Shown one piece after another: positions 42,834-54,435 of a DNA stretch of 64,000 bases. Every line of letters starts with the position of its first letter. The stretch's first letter is position 1. Origin of the DNA: Pedinophyceae sp. YPF-701 (lineage: Eukaryota > Chlorophyta > Pedinophyceae). The position numbers were made by a program, and so were the translations under genes. Under the pieces are notes generated by a model. The model was given only the letters and a program-made list of their open reading frames with translations, did not search any database and was not told where the DNA came from. The stretch is taken from NCBI GenBank assembly GCA_916048055.1, contig CAJZHL010000017.1, positions 434,001-498,000 on the forward strand, written 5' to 3'.

Positions 42834-44618
42834 TCACGCCACGTCCGCGAGCCTCACCTTGACCCGCACGGGCGCCGGGGCCTTCTTGTCGTTCACGGTC
42901 AGCGTGCCGCCGTCGCTGCCCATCAGCTCCGCCATGCGCTGCCCGAGCTTCTCCTTGTACATGCCCTCCAGCGCGCCACGCATGTACAGGTTCTTCGAGC
43001 CCATCGAGATCGAGGGTTCCGTGATTCCCAGCTCCTTCAGGCGAGGGTTTGCCGTCAGCCGCTGCATGGCCTGCTCCAGCGTGCACGCGCGCGGCAGGTC
43101 GATCGCCACGACGCGCCCGCACACGGGACAGTTCGGGTCCCGCTCGTACGCCACGTCGTGCGAGTACACCCGCTCACCGCCTGCACCACCCGGAGGACGC
43201 TGCGCCTTGTCACATGAACACGTGCGGCGCGACGGGGGCGCCTTCCGGCGGGTGCGCGCACGCATCGTTCGGTTCGCGGTGCTCGCGGGGCCGCACCGGT
43301 GTACATGATGGAGTTCTTGCTCCCAGAGCTGCAGTTCGACACGATCTTGACCACCTCGAGGGTGCACGCGGCCGCGACGATCGCGTTCGTGGACGCCACG
43401 GCCGGAATGATGCTCTTGACGACGCCCTGCGTGTGCCGGTACGTCACGCCGGGGATGCCGTGCAGCTCGGCGCGCCGCAGCGCCTGCTCGTACACCCACT
43501 GCATGTGCGTTGGGTCGTCGGCGTCGAACTCGTCGTTCGGGCGCTCCGCCGGCCACTGGATGAGGTGCGCGTACTCGATGCAGTGCGCCGCGCTGCGCGG
43601 GGTCTCCGCGAGCGTGCAGAGCGGGAACTTCGTTTGCGGCGGGAAGAGCCACAGCGTGCACTCGAAGCACGGCGTGAGGCCCGGGTAGATGACGCGGACG
43701 TGGCCCTTGAGGCCCTCGCTGCCACCGTCGACGATCGGGAGCATCGTGGACTGCTTGACGGCGCCGTCGTCGTCGAACTCGAGCATCGAGCAAACCAGCG
43801 CATTCATGTACTGGCGCGCTTCGAGCGAGTCGAGGCCGAGGACGATGACGTGGAAGTTGCGGTAGAAAGAGAGGTCCTTGTCCTCGATGCGGCCCACGTG
43901 TGGTGTCACGTTCGCGCCCTCCACGCGCTGGTTTACCTTGCCTGCGCGCCGGTGACGCAAGTGTTTGTTCGGCCCGCACGCTTCGGCGCGACCCGCGTTC
44001 CGACCGCAGAGATGCTTGCGTGCGATGCAAGGAGGCCTGTGCTGCCGTGAGGGCTCTGCGATGCAGCCCGCGCGGATCCGAAACGATCACTTGCGTGTTT
44101 CATGTGCATGTACCTGCTGCCACGGTGGCCTTGGGCTTCCCGACGTCCTCGGGCTGGAAGAGGAACTGCCGGTTGAGGTTGGACAGCTCGATGGTGTCCA
44201 TGTCGATCACGTCGATGTTAATAAACCCCGACAGAGCCAGGTCCTTGAGCAGCTCGCACCCGAGGCCGCCAGCTCCGACGACGAGGATCCGGCAGTAGCC
44301 CTGGAAACGACCATCGAGGAGATAGACAGCGTGGTTCCGCCCTGAACCGTCGAAAGAAACTCGCACATCGCGCGCGCCGGGCGAGTATCAACCACCAGTG
44401 CACACGGCCTCTTGCAAGCGCGAGCGCCCTGGCGCGGAGCCACAGCGCGCGTGCAGGCTCCCGGGTCGACGGAGCACTCGTACCATGACCTCCTCCATCA
44501 GGTCCGCGTTAGCCTGGAATCCCGGCCCCACGAGGTTGCCTGGCCTGCTCAGCAGGTACTGCATATCGACCCATCGGTCCTGGTATCCCATCGTGCCCCA
44601 CGACCCCTCCACAGCCAC
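42834..44618 (-). CDS. UBA3: NEDD8-activating enzyme E1 catalytic subunit
   Basis: Adenylates NEDD8 and passes it to UBC12, with AXR1/APPBP1 as partner (ECR1 in plants). Exons 44618-44484, 44300-44114, 43941-43297 and 43180-42834 give 437 residues, close to other UBA3 proteins. [12 protein letters not shown] starts the protein, as in the family. The nucleotide site is [20 protein letters not shown] and [20 protein letters not shown] and CPVC are zinc ligands. The catalytic Cys is in [34 protein letters not shown] is conserved, and the C-terminal ubiquitin-fold domain ([16 protein letters not shown]...VRLADVA) is present. All splice phases agree. UBA2 was considered but the Cys region and C-terminus fit UBA3. 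Confidence 0.93.
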
Positions 44619-45158
44619 TCAGACGTCAGATTCCACCAAGCGCCGCGCCGTTGCGAGCGCACACGCGACTGCGGAGATGCCTAGGCGAGCCCACAGGACG
44701 CTGCTGCTACCGCGCGCTTGGGACGAGAACACGACGTTACGCGCCACATTCATTGCGTCTGTCGGCGTCGAGATCGACCGGGCGTATCGTAGCCGGCGAC
44801 CCTGGCGCAGACTGGGTCTGACTCCGTCGCACGGTGCTCCAGTCTGACACCACGACCCCCCGTCGCAGCCTCGAGCATGGCCGCCGCACCGCACCGCGGC
44901 CCACGCCGAGCGCATCCGGCCGCGAGCACGGTGCGCGCACAGATCTGGTTCCCACCCGTCGTCACAAAAATAATTGGCTCTCGCACACACCCTGGTGGCG
45001 TAGCCGCAGGTGCGAGGTGGCTCGCGCGCCGCCAGCGCGCCCACGCCACGCTGCGGCCACGTTGTGGCACGTGCCTGCGTGTTGGAGGTCACGGCACGGC
45101 CCAGCCGCCGCCAGGGTCGCGCAACGCACGCCAGTTGCAGCTCGCGCCCCACTGCAGC
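44619..45158. other. Intergenic region between FHA gene and UBA3
   Basis: About 540 bases between the FHA-protein stop and the UBA3 start, both minus strand. A minus-strand open frame runs across it to base 44619 but has no recognisable content; it probably covers the FHA 3' UTR and UBA3 promoter. Confidence 0.45.
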
Positions 45159-46366
45159 CTACTGCTTCGCCCGCCAGGCCTCGATCCACGCGCGCGCGTC
45201 CGCTGCGGACCCCTCCTCGTCCGCCGCGGGCGCCGCCTCCTCAGACTCGTACTCAATCAGCTGGTACCTGCACGCCCATGTCAGACCTGACTCAGCCGCT
45301 GAGCCACCGCCAAATCACCCCGGGGGACGCAGCGCGTCGTCGCCCCGCACGACGTGCGCGAGTCGGGCGCCAGGCGGGGGCCGTACCGCGCCAGGTGGCT
45401 GTCGGCGAAGGTGATGTAGCTCCCAGGCTGAATGCCGACGTCCTCCATGGGCTTGATCGCGATGTCGTTCACGAAGGTGCCGTTCGTGGAGCCGACGTCG
45501 CCGATGCGGACCATGCCGTCCTCTGCGCGCGGCGGCCGGGGCTGACGCGTGATGCCGGCGCGCGAGAGTTGGACGCGGGACGGGGTTGCGGGGCGGGGCG
45601 GGGGAACGGACGCACCGGCGAGGATGATGCAGTGCTGCCCGCTGACGGTGGAGACGGGGATGTGGATGTCGTTCCCCTCGGACCGCCCCACGGTCAGCTT
45701 GCTGGGCACCGGCAGCTCGAACTCCGTGGGGCCAGGGACGTCGGGCACCGCGAGGTGGTCGGACGTGCCGTCGCCGGCGAACTTGAGCTTGTACGCGTCG
45801 CACGCGACGCGGCGGGACGCGCCTGCGGGTGGTTCGGGCGGCACGGAGGCGCTGCATCTGCGCCGGCCGACGTCACTCACGCGCTAGAGTGCCCGCGGGG
45901 CGGAATCGAGGCCGCATGAACGCGGGCCCGGGGGCGCTGTGAACTGAGCATGGCAGGTTACTGCGCGGCGCGCGCCAGGAGCGTCGGAGGCGCGGCGGTG
46001 CGGCGGCCTCACTGGCGTTTCGGTTGCCGGCCAATGGCTGCAGCGGGGAGGGCGCCGCGCGCGACACGTGGCACCGGCCGCCATCCCGCGCCGGGAACGC
46101 CCTGTTTGGGATACAGGCTGGCTGTATGCGGCCCTGTGGGGCGGGGGGCGCGAGGACGACCGCCGGACGCGGGCGTGGCGGTGTTGGGCGCCTGTGCGGA
46201 GGGACGGGCGTTCTGGGCGTGCTGAGGGACAGCTGCGCACCGCGACGCACTGCGGCGGCTGCAGGGTGATCTCACCTTGGCTCGCGAGCGGGCGGATCGC
46301 TGAGAGAGCGGAGGCGCTGCCGTTGCGGGCGGCAGAGAGCAGGGGTGCGCGGACAGTGAGGCTCAT
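45159..46366 (-). CDS. Plastid FHA-domain protein
   Basis: Exons 46366-46276, 45822-45616, 45522-45387 and 45267-45159 (phases 1, 1, 2) give 180 residues. Exon 1 (MSLTVRAPLLSAARNGSASA...) is a typical transit peptide. The FHA domain, a phosphothreonine-binding fold, has the expected landmarks: VGRSEGNDIHIP with the key Arg, VSGQHCII with Ser/His, and GSTNGTFVN with the Asn. It ends in an acidic tail (IEYESEEAAPAADEE) closing with WRAKQ. This layout resembles plant chloroplast SMAD/FHA proteins of unknown partner. The second intron (93 nt) is a stop-free multiple of three. Exon 1 is placed by frame and by its CCAAG/GTGAGA donor. Confidence 0.82.
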
Positions 46367-46764
46367 GGTCGCTGAGGACGCTCGCGGAAGGATGGTGTGC
46401 GTGCTGCCGAACAAGGAGTCGCATGCGGCATCGCGTCGCGGCCGCTATGAGCCGCAAACGCCGCCGACGGACAGGGTCCGACCTCTCTCGCTTGTACCCC
46501 CCACAGCAAGCTCTGGGGACACCCCCCGACGGACACAGAGAGGGCAGGACCGACACCGCTCGCGGGCGGAGCGTACGCTGCGGCCGGATCAGAGCTCACA
46601 CCGGGCGCGTGCCAGAACCCGGCTTGCACTCTTTATGCAGTGTTTGCCCCAACATGGGCCGTTTGCGCGGGGCGGCGGGCGCCGGCGCCGCGCACGGGCC
46701 CGGACGTTGGCGTCGCGGGCGGGGCCGACGTGTGGGGGGCGGAGGAAGGGGCGCCGCGGCCGTC
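46367..46764. other. Intergenic region between EF-Ts polyprotein and FHA gene
   Basis: About 400 bases from the polyprotein stop to the FHA start (both minus strand). No gene, repeat or motif recognised. Confidence 0.45.
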
Positions 46765-49700
46765 TTACAGCTTCGCGGCCTCGGCAACCTCCGAGGCAAA
46801 GTCCTGCGTCTTCTTCTCGATGCCCTCGCCGAGGTTGTACTTGGTGAAGCGGCGCAGGACGATGTTCTCGCCGATCTCCGCGGTCGCGCCCTTGAGGACC
46901 TCCTCGACCGTCTTGTTCGTGTCCTTGATGTAGGCCTGGTTCAGCAGACACTTCTCGCCCAGCAGCTTCGCGACGCGGCCCTCGACGATCTTCGCGCGGA
47001 TGTCCTCCGGCTTGCTCTGGAGGTCCTCCTTGCCCATCTCGATCTCCTTCTCGCGCGCCTGCACCTCCGCGGGGATCTCGTCCACCGAGACGTACTCGAT
47101 GTCGGGGCACGCCGCGATCTGCATCGCCATGTCCGCCGCCAGCTCCTTGAACTTGTCGCCGCGCGCCACAAAGTCCGTCTCGCAGTTCAGCTCCGCGAGG
47201 ACGCCCAGGCGCGACCCGGCGTGGATGTACGTCACCACGAGGCCCTCGGCGGCCGCGCGGCCAGCCTTCTTGCCCGCCGACGCCAGGCCCTTCTTGCGCA
47301 GGTACTCGGAGGCCTTCTCGATGTCGTTGTCGCACTGCGCGAGCGCCTTCTTGCAGTCCATCATGCCGGCGCCGGACATCTCGCGGAGCTCCTTGACGGC
47401 CTTGGCCGACACCTGCACCGCGGGCTTCTCCTCCTCCTTGGGCGCCTCCTCCTTGGGCGCCTCGTCCTTCTTCTTCTCCGCGGCCTCCTTCATCGCCGCC
47501 GTCTGCTCCGCGATGTCCGCGCCCAGGTCCGAGGCCTTCTTCTCGATGCCCTCGCCGAGGTTGTACTTCTCAAAGCGGCGGATGCGGATGTTCTCGCCGA
47601 TCTCCGCGATCGACGACTTGATCAGCTCCTCGACCGTCATGTTGGTGTCCTTGATGTAGGCCTGGTTCAGCAGGCACTTCTCGCCCAGCAGCTTCGCGAC
47701 GCGGCCCTCGACGATCTTCTCCCGGATGTTCTCCGGCTTGCTCTGGAGGTCCTCCTTGCCCATCTCGATCTCCTTCTCGCGCGCCTGCACCTCCGCGGGG
47801 ATCTCGTCCACGGACACGAACTCGATGTCCGGGCACGCCGCGATCTGCATCGCCACGTCCGCCGCCAGCTCCTTGAACTTGTCGCCGCGCGCCACAAAGT
47901 CCGTCTCGCAGTTGAGCTCCACCATGACGCCCAGGCGCGACCCGGCGTGGATGTACGACGAGATCAGGCCCTCCGCGGCCACGCGGCCGGCCTTCTTGCC
48001 CGCCGACGCCAGCCCCTTCTTGCGCAGGTACTCGGAGGCCTTCTCAATGTCGCCGTCGCACTCCGACAGCGCCTTCTTGCAGTCCATCATGCCGGCGCCG
48101 GACATCTCGCGGAGCTCCTTGACGGCCTTGGCCGAGATGCCGCCGGCGGCAGCCGCCGTGGCCTTCTTCTGCAGCGACACGGGCGCGGAACGCGTCAGCG
48201 ATGGTCCCGCGCAGGCTGTGCACTCGCAGCGCGGCTCGCGCAGCACGGGCGGCCTGAGACCACGCGCCACGCGCGCTGCGCCGCTGCGGACCCCCTCGGA
48301 GTATATATTACACGTCGTGTCGGGTCCATGCAGGGCGGCGGGCGCAGTCGAGGCGGATCAACTCACCTCTGGCGCAGGCGGCGCAGGCGCGGCCTCGGCG
48401 GCGGGCGCGGGCGCAGCCTCGGCGGCGGGCGCGGGCGCGGCCTTCTCCGCGGGCGCGGCGTCCTCCTCGACGGGCCGCGACGGGAACATGTCGGGCGCGA
48501 TGCCCATGGCGCGCAGCGCGTACTCGAGCGCCGTCTGCACCTCCGACGGGTCGACCTCGGCGGCGCGCGACTTGAACGGCTGGCGCTCCTCCTCGGTCTT
48601 CTGCGTGAGGCTCACGCGCTGCCCGTCGACCTTGATCACGCGCACCTCCACCTCCTCGCCCTCCTTGAACATGGTGGCCAGGCGGGGCTCGAGCTCCGTG
48701 GACTTGACCTCGGACTGGTGGAGGAGGCCCTCGAAGCCCTCGGCGACGGTGACGAAGACGCCGAACGGCGCGACGCGCGCGACCGTGCCCTGGATGACGT
48801 CGCCCTTCTTGACGGGGGCGTCGCGCTTGGGCGCGTCGCGCTTCGGGGCGCGGCGGGCGACCTTGCCGGTGCGCTGCGCGCGGCCGGACTCGCCCTCGAC
48901 GACGGGGGACTTCATGGAGAGCGCGAACTTCTTGCCCTCGATCTTGATCACGCGCACCTCGACCTCCTGCCCCTCCTTGATAAACTCGGTGATGTCCGAC
49001 ACGAAGTCGTTCGACATCTCGCTGATGTGCAGCAGGCCGTCGCCGCCCTCCGCGTTGATGTCGACGAACGCGCCGTACGACTGGACGCCCTTCTGCGGGC
49101 CGGGGGCGCCGGGGCGGGCCGGGGTGGGGCGAGGCGGCGCGGGGAGCGCGGCGGCGGGCGGGCGGGGGGGCGGAGGGGCGGTGGGGGCGAGGGCGAGGAG
49201 CGGGGGAGGTGGGGGCGGGGGGAGGGGCGCGCGGGGGCGCGGGGGCGACGGCGTGGCGCGGGGAGCGGGGCCGGTCGTGGGAGGCCAAGGCAGGTGTGTG
49301 GAGGAGGCGCGCGACGCGTCTAGGTGGCGTGATGAGGGTTTTGACGCGGCGCGAAGGGGTACCGGGGACTGAGAGAAGGCGGTCCGGGGCAGGTGCGGAC
49401 TGTTCGTGCCCGAGACTGGTCGGAAAAGCGGGTGAGGCTGTGGCAGATGTACGAGGCGGATCGCGGGCGCGTGGGGGCGGTGCGGGGGGGTTCGAACGCA
49501 CCACTTTGCCCTTGTAAGTGTTTCCGACCACGAGGTCCGAAATGGGGATCTTGTCCGACGACGAGGCGCCCTCGGACGACGCCTCGGCTCCAGGCTCGGC
49601 CTCGACAGCGGCGGCACGGACTCGGTTGAGCGACGCGCGGCGCTGGGCGTGGGCATCGCGACGAATGCTGCATTGGCACAACGACGTCGCGCGCGGTCGA

Positions 49701-49878
49701 AATTCAGACGAGCAGCGTGCGCAGCCATCGAGGAGGTCGCCCTATCCTGCATCAACAGTGCGACTTGCGCGCATCAAGGGTGCTCATACCTGCGGGCGCT
49801 GATGCCGCCAGCACGGGCAGACCGGCGGACGGACCCGACGCGGGTAGCCTGCGGGCGATCGTGGGGGAGAGCGGGCAT
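46765..49878 (-). CDS. PETs: Plastid translation polyprotein: PSRP-7 (S1 domains) plus two EF-Ts domains
   Basis: Exons in transcript order are 49878-49790 (probable transit peptide), 49667-49502, 49092-48367 and 48168-46765, all in frame. Two S1 RNA-binding domains come first: [22 protein letters not shown], then [20 protein letters not shown]. An Ala/Pro linker ([14 protein letters not shown]) follows, then two EF-Ts domains, each with an EF-Tu-binding UBA-like start ([19 protein letters not shown]) and CETDFVARG. In Chlamydomonas the homologous protein is processed to ribosomal protein PSRP-7 and free EF-Ts; the same is inferred here. EF-Ts helps recycle EF-Tu in plastid translation. The start is uncertain: ATG at 50106 is in the same frame and would add 76 residues. 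Confidence 0.9.
46810..48150 (-). repeat. Tandem duplication of the EF-Ts coding domain
   Basis: The two EF-Ts domains (about 48150-47525 and 47405-46810) are nearly identical in protein, with blocks of over 30 residues unchanged, and also very similar in DNA. They are joined by a short Glu/Lys/Pro linker ([13 protein letters not shown]). Such closeness suggests a recent duplication or continuing gene conversion between the copies. Confidence 0.88.
48301..48310 (-). promoter_or_regulatory. TATA-like element inside the EF-Ts polyprotein intron
   Basis: The last intron (48366-48169) contains GTATATATTA on the plus strand (TAATATATAC on the coding strand), very AT-rich for this DNA. About 30 bases further along the coding strand, at 48270, is an ATG in frame with the EF-Ts exon and open through the rest of the intron. 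It would add 34 residues ([16 protein letters not shown]...). This could be an internal promoter for an EF-Ts-only form. Only the sequence is seen; activity is a guess. Confidence 0.35.
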
Positions 49879-50783
49879 CGCGGTGAGTGGCCTGGAGCAC
49901 CAGAGGGGCTTCCGCTGCGGGACGGGCTCGCCGCTCGGCCGCGGGCTCGCCGGCGGCGCTGCGACGGGAGAAATCGCGTCGCCGCCGTCGGGTGGCGCCG
50001 CGCATTCGCGGCGTCGCCGGCAGCCCGGCGAGCGACTCGTGGCTCGGGGCTGCGGACGGACCTGCTTGGCCGAGACGGCCAGCTTGGACACTTCGATCGC
50101 AATCATCGTGTTCCCCTTTCCAAACTGCGGAGGGAAGGCCGAGACAGGAGCGCTCGCCGCGGCAATGTGCGCCCGCCGAGCTTGCTGCCGCTGCAGGTCC
50201 CCTCTCACTCCTCCCGGCGAAGCGCCGCGCGGCGGATCGTCGCGGCGCCCGATGGCGCCCCGCGGCCACTTGCGCGCGACTGGGGCTGCCTTCTGAGCGA
50301 CAGCGGCCGGGAACTGTCAAGGTGCGGGCTCGCGACGCCTCCCTGGGCACCCGGGTCCAACCTGCGCGCCGCCCAGCGCGTGGCCGTCCCCGACGGCGAT
50401 GTCCAGCCGCTGTGACGCGCCCTCAGATGTTCGGAATGCGCGGGAGCCGCGGTCGAGCGTGCCTGATGCCGCCGGTGACGCGTCAGAGCCGCGGACAGCG
50501 CCTCGCTGCCTGAAGCGTGCGCGTGTCGCACGCATGCGAAGAGAAGAGGGAATGCGACGATGCACACCGCCCCTTGACATCCTGTCCTTGCAGGTCAACG
50601 CACCAGCGCAGACGGGCATCGTTCCTACCGCGCACTTCGAGCTCCGTTGGATCCCGCAACCTCGCAGCGCTGTCTCCGCGGCTCCCAGCTCCAGCCTGAT
50701 CTGGCGCCGCGTCCCCGCAGAGGAGAAGTGCTGAAGAAGCACCCCGCGGCCCCGTTCGGGACGCAGGCGCACGGGCAAGCGCG
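49879..50783. other. Divergent intergenic region, EF-Ts polyprotein / BAP31-like
   Basis: About 900 bases between outward-facing starts. The first 230 bases are open in frame with the polyprotein (ATG at 50106) and may be coding. No other gene or repeat seen. Confidence 0.4.
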
Positions 50784-51711
50784 ATGTCGTACTGGAAGCT
50801 CATTTCTGACCTATGTGCCCCGCCGGCCATCTTCTTCATCATCCTCCTGCAGATCCCGCGCCCGAGGCCGCTCCGGAGGGCGATCCTCCTGGTGCGCGAA
50901 CGCCCGCCCGCGCCACGCCCGCCACGCGGCCCCAGCACACCGTGTGCACCTCCGTGCCACCCCCCCACGCCCCCGCGTGTCGCCGTGGTGCCCGCAGACG
51001 GTGAAGACGTTCTTAGGGATCCCCGTCTTCGGCGTGCTCAAGCTCGTGCACCTCGTCATGGGCCTCACGTTCCTCTCCTGGGCGTTCCAGTCGAAGAAGC
51101 TGTACGAGGTCTACCAGTACTGGCAGCGCCGCGAAGACTACACCATCGACCAGCAGGTCCGCACCGCGCGGCCCAGCGGCGCCCGCGCAGCCTCCGACCG
51201 CCGCGGGACCGTCCTCCAACCCGCAGCCCGACCCCGCCGCCCCCCGCAGTGCAAGTCCACGCAGGCCGAGATCAAGGGGCGCAAGTGGCGCTTCGAACGC
51301 AACTGGTGGATCGCGCTCTTCATCTTCGTGGCCTGGGCCATGCTCGCGCGCTTCTACGCCATCACCGTCACCGCGTTCGAGCTCGAGGAGCACATCGGGC
51401 GCATGCAGGAGCAGCACGTGCGCCCCCGCCCGCACGCGCACGCAGCCAGAGGAGCGCGCGCGCCGTGCGCGTACCGCGTGGCTGCGTTGTGCGCGCGCCG
51501 CGGCGAGGAGCCGCGCGCGTCGTGATGTTGGTGGTGTGTGTTGTTCGGCGTGCAGAACGAGGAGCTGGCGGCGCTGCGGAAGCAGGTGCGGGCGCTGGGC
51601 GGGGAGGTGCCGGAGGGTGAGGGCGGGGAGGCGGGGGCGGAGGCCGAGGGGGCGGAGGAGGAGCCGGCGAAGGAGGAGCCGGCGTCTTCGGAACCAAAGA
51701 AGGACCGGTAG
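50784..51711 (+). CDS. BAP31-like ER membrane protein
   Basis: Exons 50784-50891, 50998-51156, 51250-51417 and 51556-51711, all phase 0, give 196 residues. Three hydrophobic segments (PPAIFFIILLQI; VFGVLKLVHLVMGLTFLSW; WWIALFIFVAWAMLARFYAIT) are followed by a short coiled coil (ELEEHIGRMQEQ, NEELAALRKQVRAL) and an acidic tail. KWRFERNWWIALF before the third segment matches the KLFRAQRN-type signature of BAP31 proteins, which help sort and export ER membrane proteins. The last four residues are KKDR, a dilysine KKxx ER-retrieval signal, which fits. The protein is shorter than animal BAP31. The second intron is a 93-nt stop-free multiple of three. Confidence 0.82.
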
Positions 51712-52265
51712 GGACGTACAGGGGGGGGCATTGTGTAATTCTTCATCGTGCTGTGTTTGATGGCGAGCAATGTGCGTCGCGGGTCGCTGCGACGATGAGT
51801 TGGGTTGTCAGAGCAGCAGGAGTGCTGCGCGTAAGTTGCGTGGCACGCGAGACAGCGAAGGACGCGAGGGCAGACTGCGGCGGTGCGGTACGGCACGGGT
51901 GGTCCTGCGCCCTGGCCGTTGCGGGGGCCCGAGGGACCGGAACGTCGACATGTCGTCGGTGCCGCGCAGACCCTGCAAGTTGTTTGCGTGGCGAAGCCAG
52001 GGCGAGGGGGCGCGCTCCGGAGCCGTGAGCACGCAGAGCGCCACGTCGCATCGCGACTGTCGGGGTCACAGAAGTACCAGTCAACTACGCGACAGTGCCT
52101 TGAGTTGTACCGCGCACACTAGCTGGGACCTACGCGCGCACCTGCGCGCACGCCGCGCCGCAGTTGCGCGCACGGGGACCACGGCGCCTGCGTCGGCATT
52201 CCATCGAGTCTGTGCGCCCACGCGACCGCGCCGCAGCGCCGCCGCGCAGCACACCCCCCCTTTGC
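51712..52265. other. Convergent 3' intergenic region
   Basis: About 550 bases between two facing stop codons. It should hold both 3' UTRs; no gene, repeat or motif recognised. Confidence 0.45.
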
Positions 52266-54435
52266 TCAGGCCTTGTACCCCGAGGTGGTGATCGAGTCCG
52301 CGGAGCCGCCGGGCCACACGGTGTGGAACCAGCCCTCCTGGCCGTCGTTGCGCTGGTACGTGTGCGAGCCGAAGTAGTCGCGCTGCGCCTGCACCAGGTT
52401 GGCCGGCAGCACGGCGCGGCGGTACTGGTCAAAGTACCCGAGCGAGGCCGTCATGCCCGGCAGCGACACGCCGTTCGCGACGGCGAGCGAGACCACGCGG
52501 CGCCACGCGGCCTGGCGCTCGGCGAGCTCGGCGGCGAAGTCGGCGTCCATGAGCAGCGAGGGCAGCGACGCGTCCTTGTCGTACGCCGCCTTGATGCGGT
52601 CGAGGAAGCTGGCGCGGATGATGCACCCGCCCTTCCAGATGCGCGCGCACTCGCCCAGCGTCACGTTCCACTCCTTCTGCAGCGACTTCTCGCGGATGAT
52701 GTTCATGCCCTGCGCGTAGGAGCAGATCTTGGACGAGTACAGCGCCTGGCGGACGTCGTCGACGAGCTGCTTCTTGTCCACGCCGGGCGGCGGCGTCGGC
52801 GGCATCACGCCGCGCACGCCGTAGAAGTCCTGCGCCGCGACGCGCTGCTCCTTGAGCCCCGACAGGAAGCGGCCGTCGAGGGCCGCCGCGATGGTCGGCG
52901 CGGGCACGGACAGCTCGGCGGCCTCCTGGACCGTCCACTTCCCCGTCCCCTTCATGCCCGTCTTGTCCAGGATCTTGTCCACCAGGTACCCGTCGCCCTT
53001 GTCGTCCTTCTGCTCAAAGATGTGCATGGTGATCTCGACGAGGAAGCTGGACAGCTCGCCCGCGTTCCACTCCTTGAACACCGCCTGGATCTCCTCGTTC
53101 GACAGCCCGCCGACCGTCTTGAGCATGTCGTACGCCTCCGCGATGAGCTGCATGTCGCCGTACTCGATGCCGTTGTGCACCATCTTGACGTAGTTGCCCG
53201 CGCCGCCGGGGCCGACGTGCGTGACGCACGGGCCGTCGACCTGCGCCGCGACCTTCTCGACCATCGGCTGGATCAGCCTGTAGCCCTCCGCGGGGCCGCC
53301 GGGCATCATCGAGGGGCCGTTGCGGGCGCCCTCCTCGCCGCCCGACACGCCCATGCCCATGTACAGCAGGCCCTTCTCCTCGACCTGCGGGGCGGGGGAA
53401 CGCGCGCGCGGGGGATGAACGGTGGGGTGCCGGCGCGCATGGGTGCGAGCATGGTGGTTGAGGACGCGGGGGCGCACCATCTTCATGCGGCGCTCCGTGT
53501 TGGTGTACCACTCGTTGCCGCCGTCGATGATGAGGTCGCCGGGCTCCATGAACTGCAGCAGCGCCTCGATGGTCGCGTCCACGGGCGCCCCGGCTTGCAC
53601 CAGAATGATCACCTTGCGCGGACGCTCCAGAGACTGCGCGGCGAGGACGGGGAACGGGCGGAGGGTGATGAGAACGACCGTGCGCGGGGTTCTGCGACGC
53701 CGACGCGGACAGCAGGGCACCGGAACGCGACCTGGCGGGCTCGCAGGGCCAGAACGCGCCGCTGCCGCGCGTCGCGCGTGCCCGCGATGCCTGGCGTTCC
53801 GGCGCGCGGCGCCGCGAGCTCTGTCGACTGGTGCCGCCGGAGCGCGCCGTCGCGGGGCCGCGCGGGCCCGGGAGCGGGCGCGGCGCGCGGTGCCCTTCTG
53901 GGCGCCGTGAGGCGGTGGGGAGGCAGCGGGCGCACCTTGACGAAGTCCTCGAGCTGCTCGAACCCGATGAGCTTGTCGCCGAGGTTCTCCTTCTTCGCGC
54001 GCGCGACGGCCATCTCCGTCTTCGCGTAGGTGCGGTTGTACACGGAGATGCTGAACCCCTTGGAAGCGACGTTCAGCGCGAGGTTCTGCGGACGTGCGAG
54101 GCGGGCGGCGCGCCGTGAGTCGCGAGAGCGGAAAGTGAGCGACGCGTCCGGGCGAGAGATCGAGCCGGAGCGGCCGGGAGGACGGCTTGTCGGAGGCCAA
54201 CGGCTTCGCCGCAGCTTGGGCCCCTCGCCGCGGGCCGCTCGGCGCGGTAGGGGCGTAATGCGCGACGGGCGTCGCGGGAACGGATCGAACGGTCGGCTGT
54301 GCGGGGGCGTCAGGGCGCGCGGCCGCGCGCGGCGCGCGGGGAACGGCACGAGGCCGAGTGGAGGTGCCGCCTCACCTGGCCCATCACCGCCAGGCCAACG
54401 AGGCCGACGAAGGACTTGCCATCAGCGTTCGTCAT
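52266..54435 (-). CDS. PGD: 6-phosphogluconate dehydrogenase, decarboxylating
   Basis: Oxidative pentose phosphate pathway enzyme making ribulose 5-phosphate, CO2 and NADPH. Exons 54435-54376, 54085-53936, 53633-53478 and 53384-52266 give 494 residues, normal length. The NADP site [14 protein letters not shown] is split by intron 1. [19 protein letters not shown], the substrate signature [20 protein letters not shown] and the catalytic Lys in [16 protein letters not shown] are intact, as is the C-terminal helix with ISASxx-type [13 protein letters not shown]. The protein starts [11 protein letters not shown] without a transit peptide, so a cytosolic form is likely. The third intron (93 nt) is a stop-free multiple of three. 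Confidence 0.95.

Noticed and set aside
42834-44618. SUMO E1 subunit UBA2
   Set aside because: The catalytic region [11 protein letters not shown], the [10 protein letters not shown] stretch and the C-terminal E2-binding domain fit the NEDD8 enzyme UBA3.
44619-45152. A 177-codon minus-strand frame directly upstream of UBA3
   Set aside because: It ends exactly where UBA3 starts, but it is Arg/Ala/Cys-rich without a family. More likely UTR and promoter.
46423-49323. A 966-codon plus-strand frame
   Set aside because: It is antisense to the EF-Ts polyprotein, repeats as the domains repeat, and has a shadow-like Leu/Arg/Asp composition.
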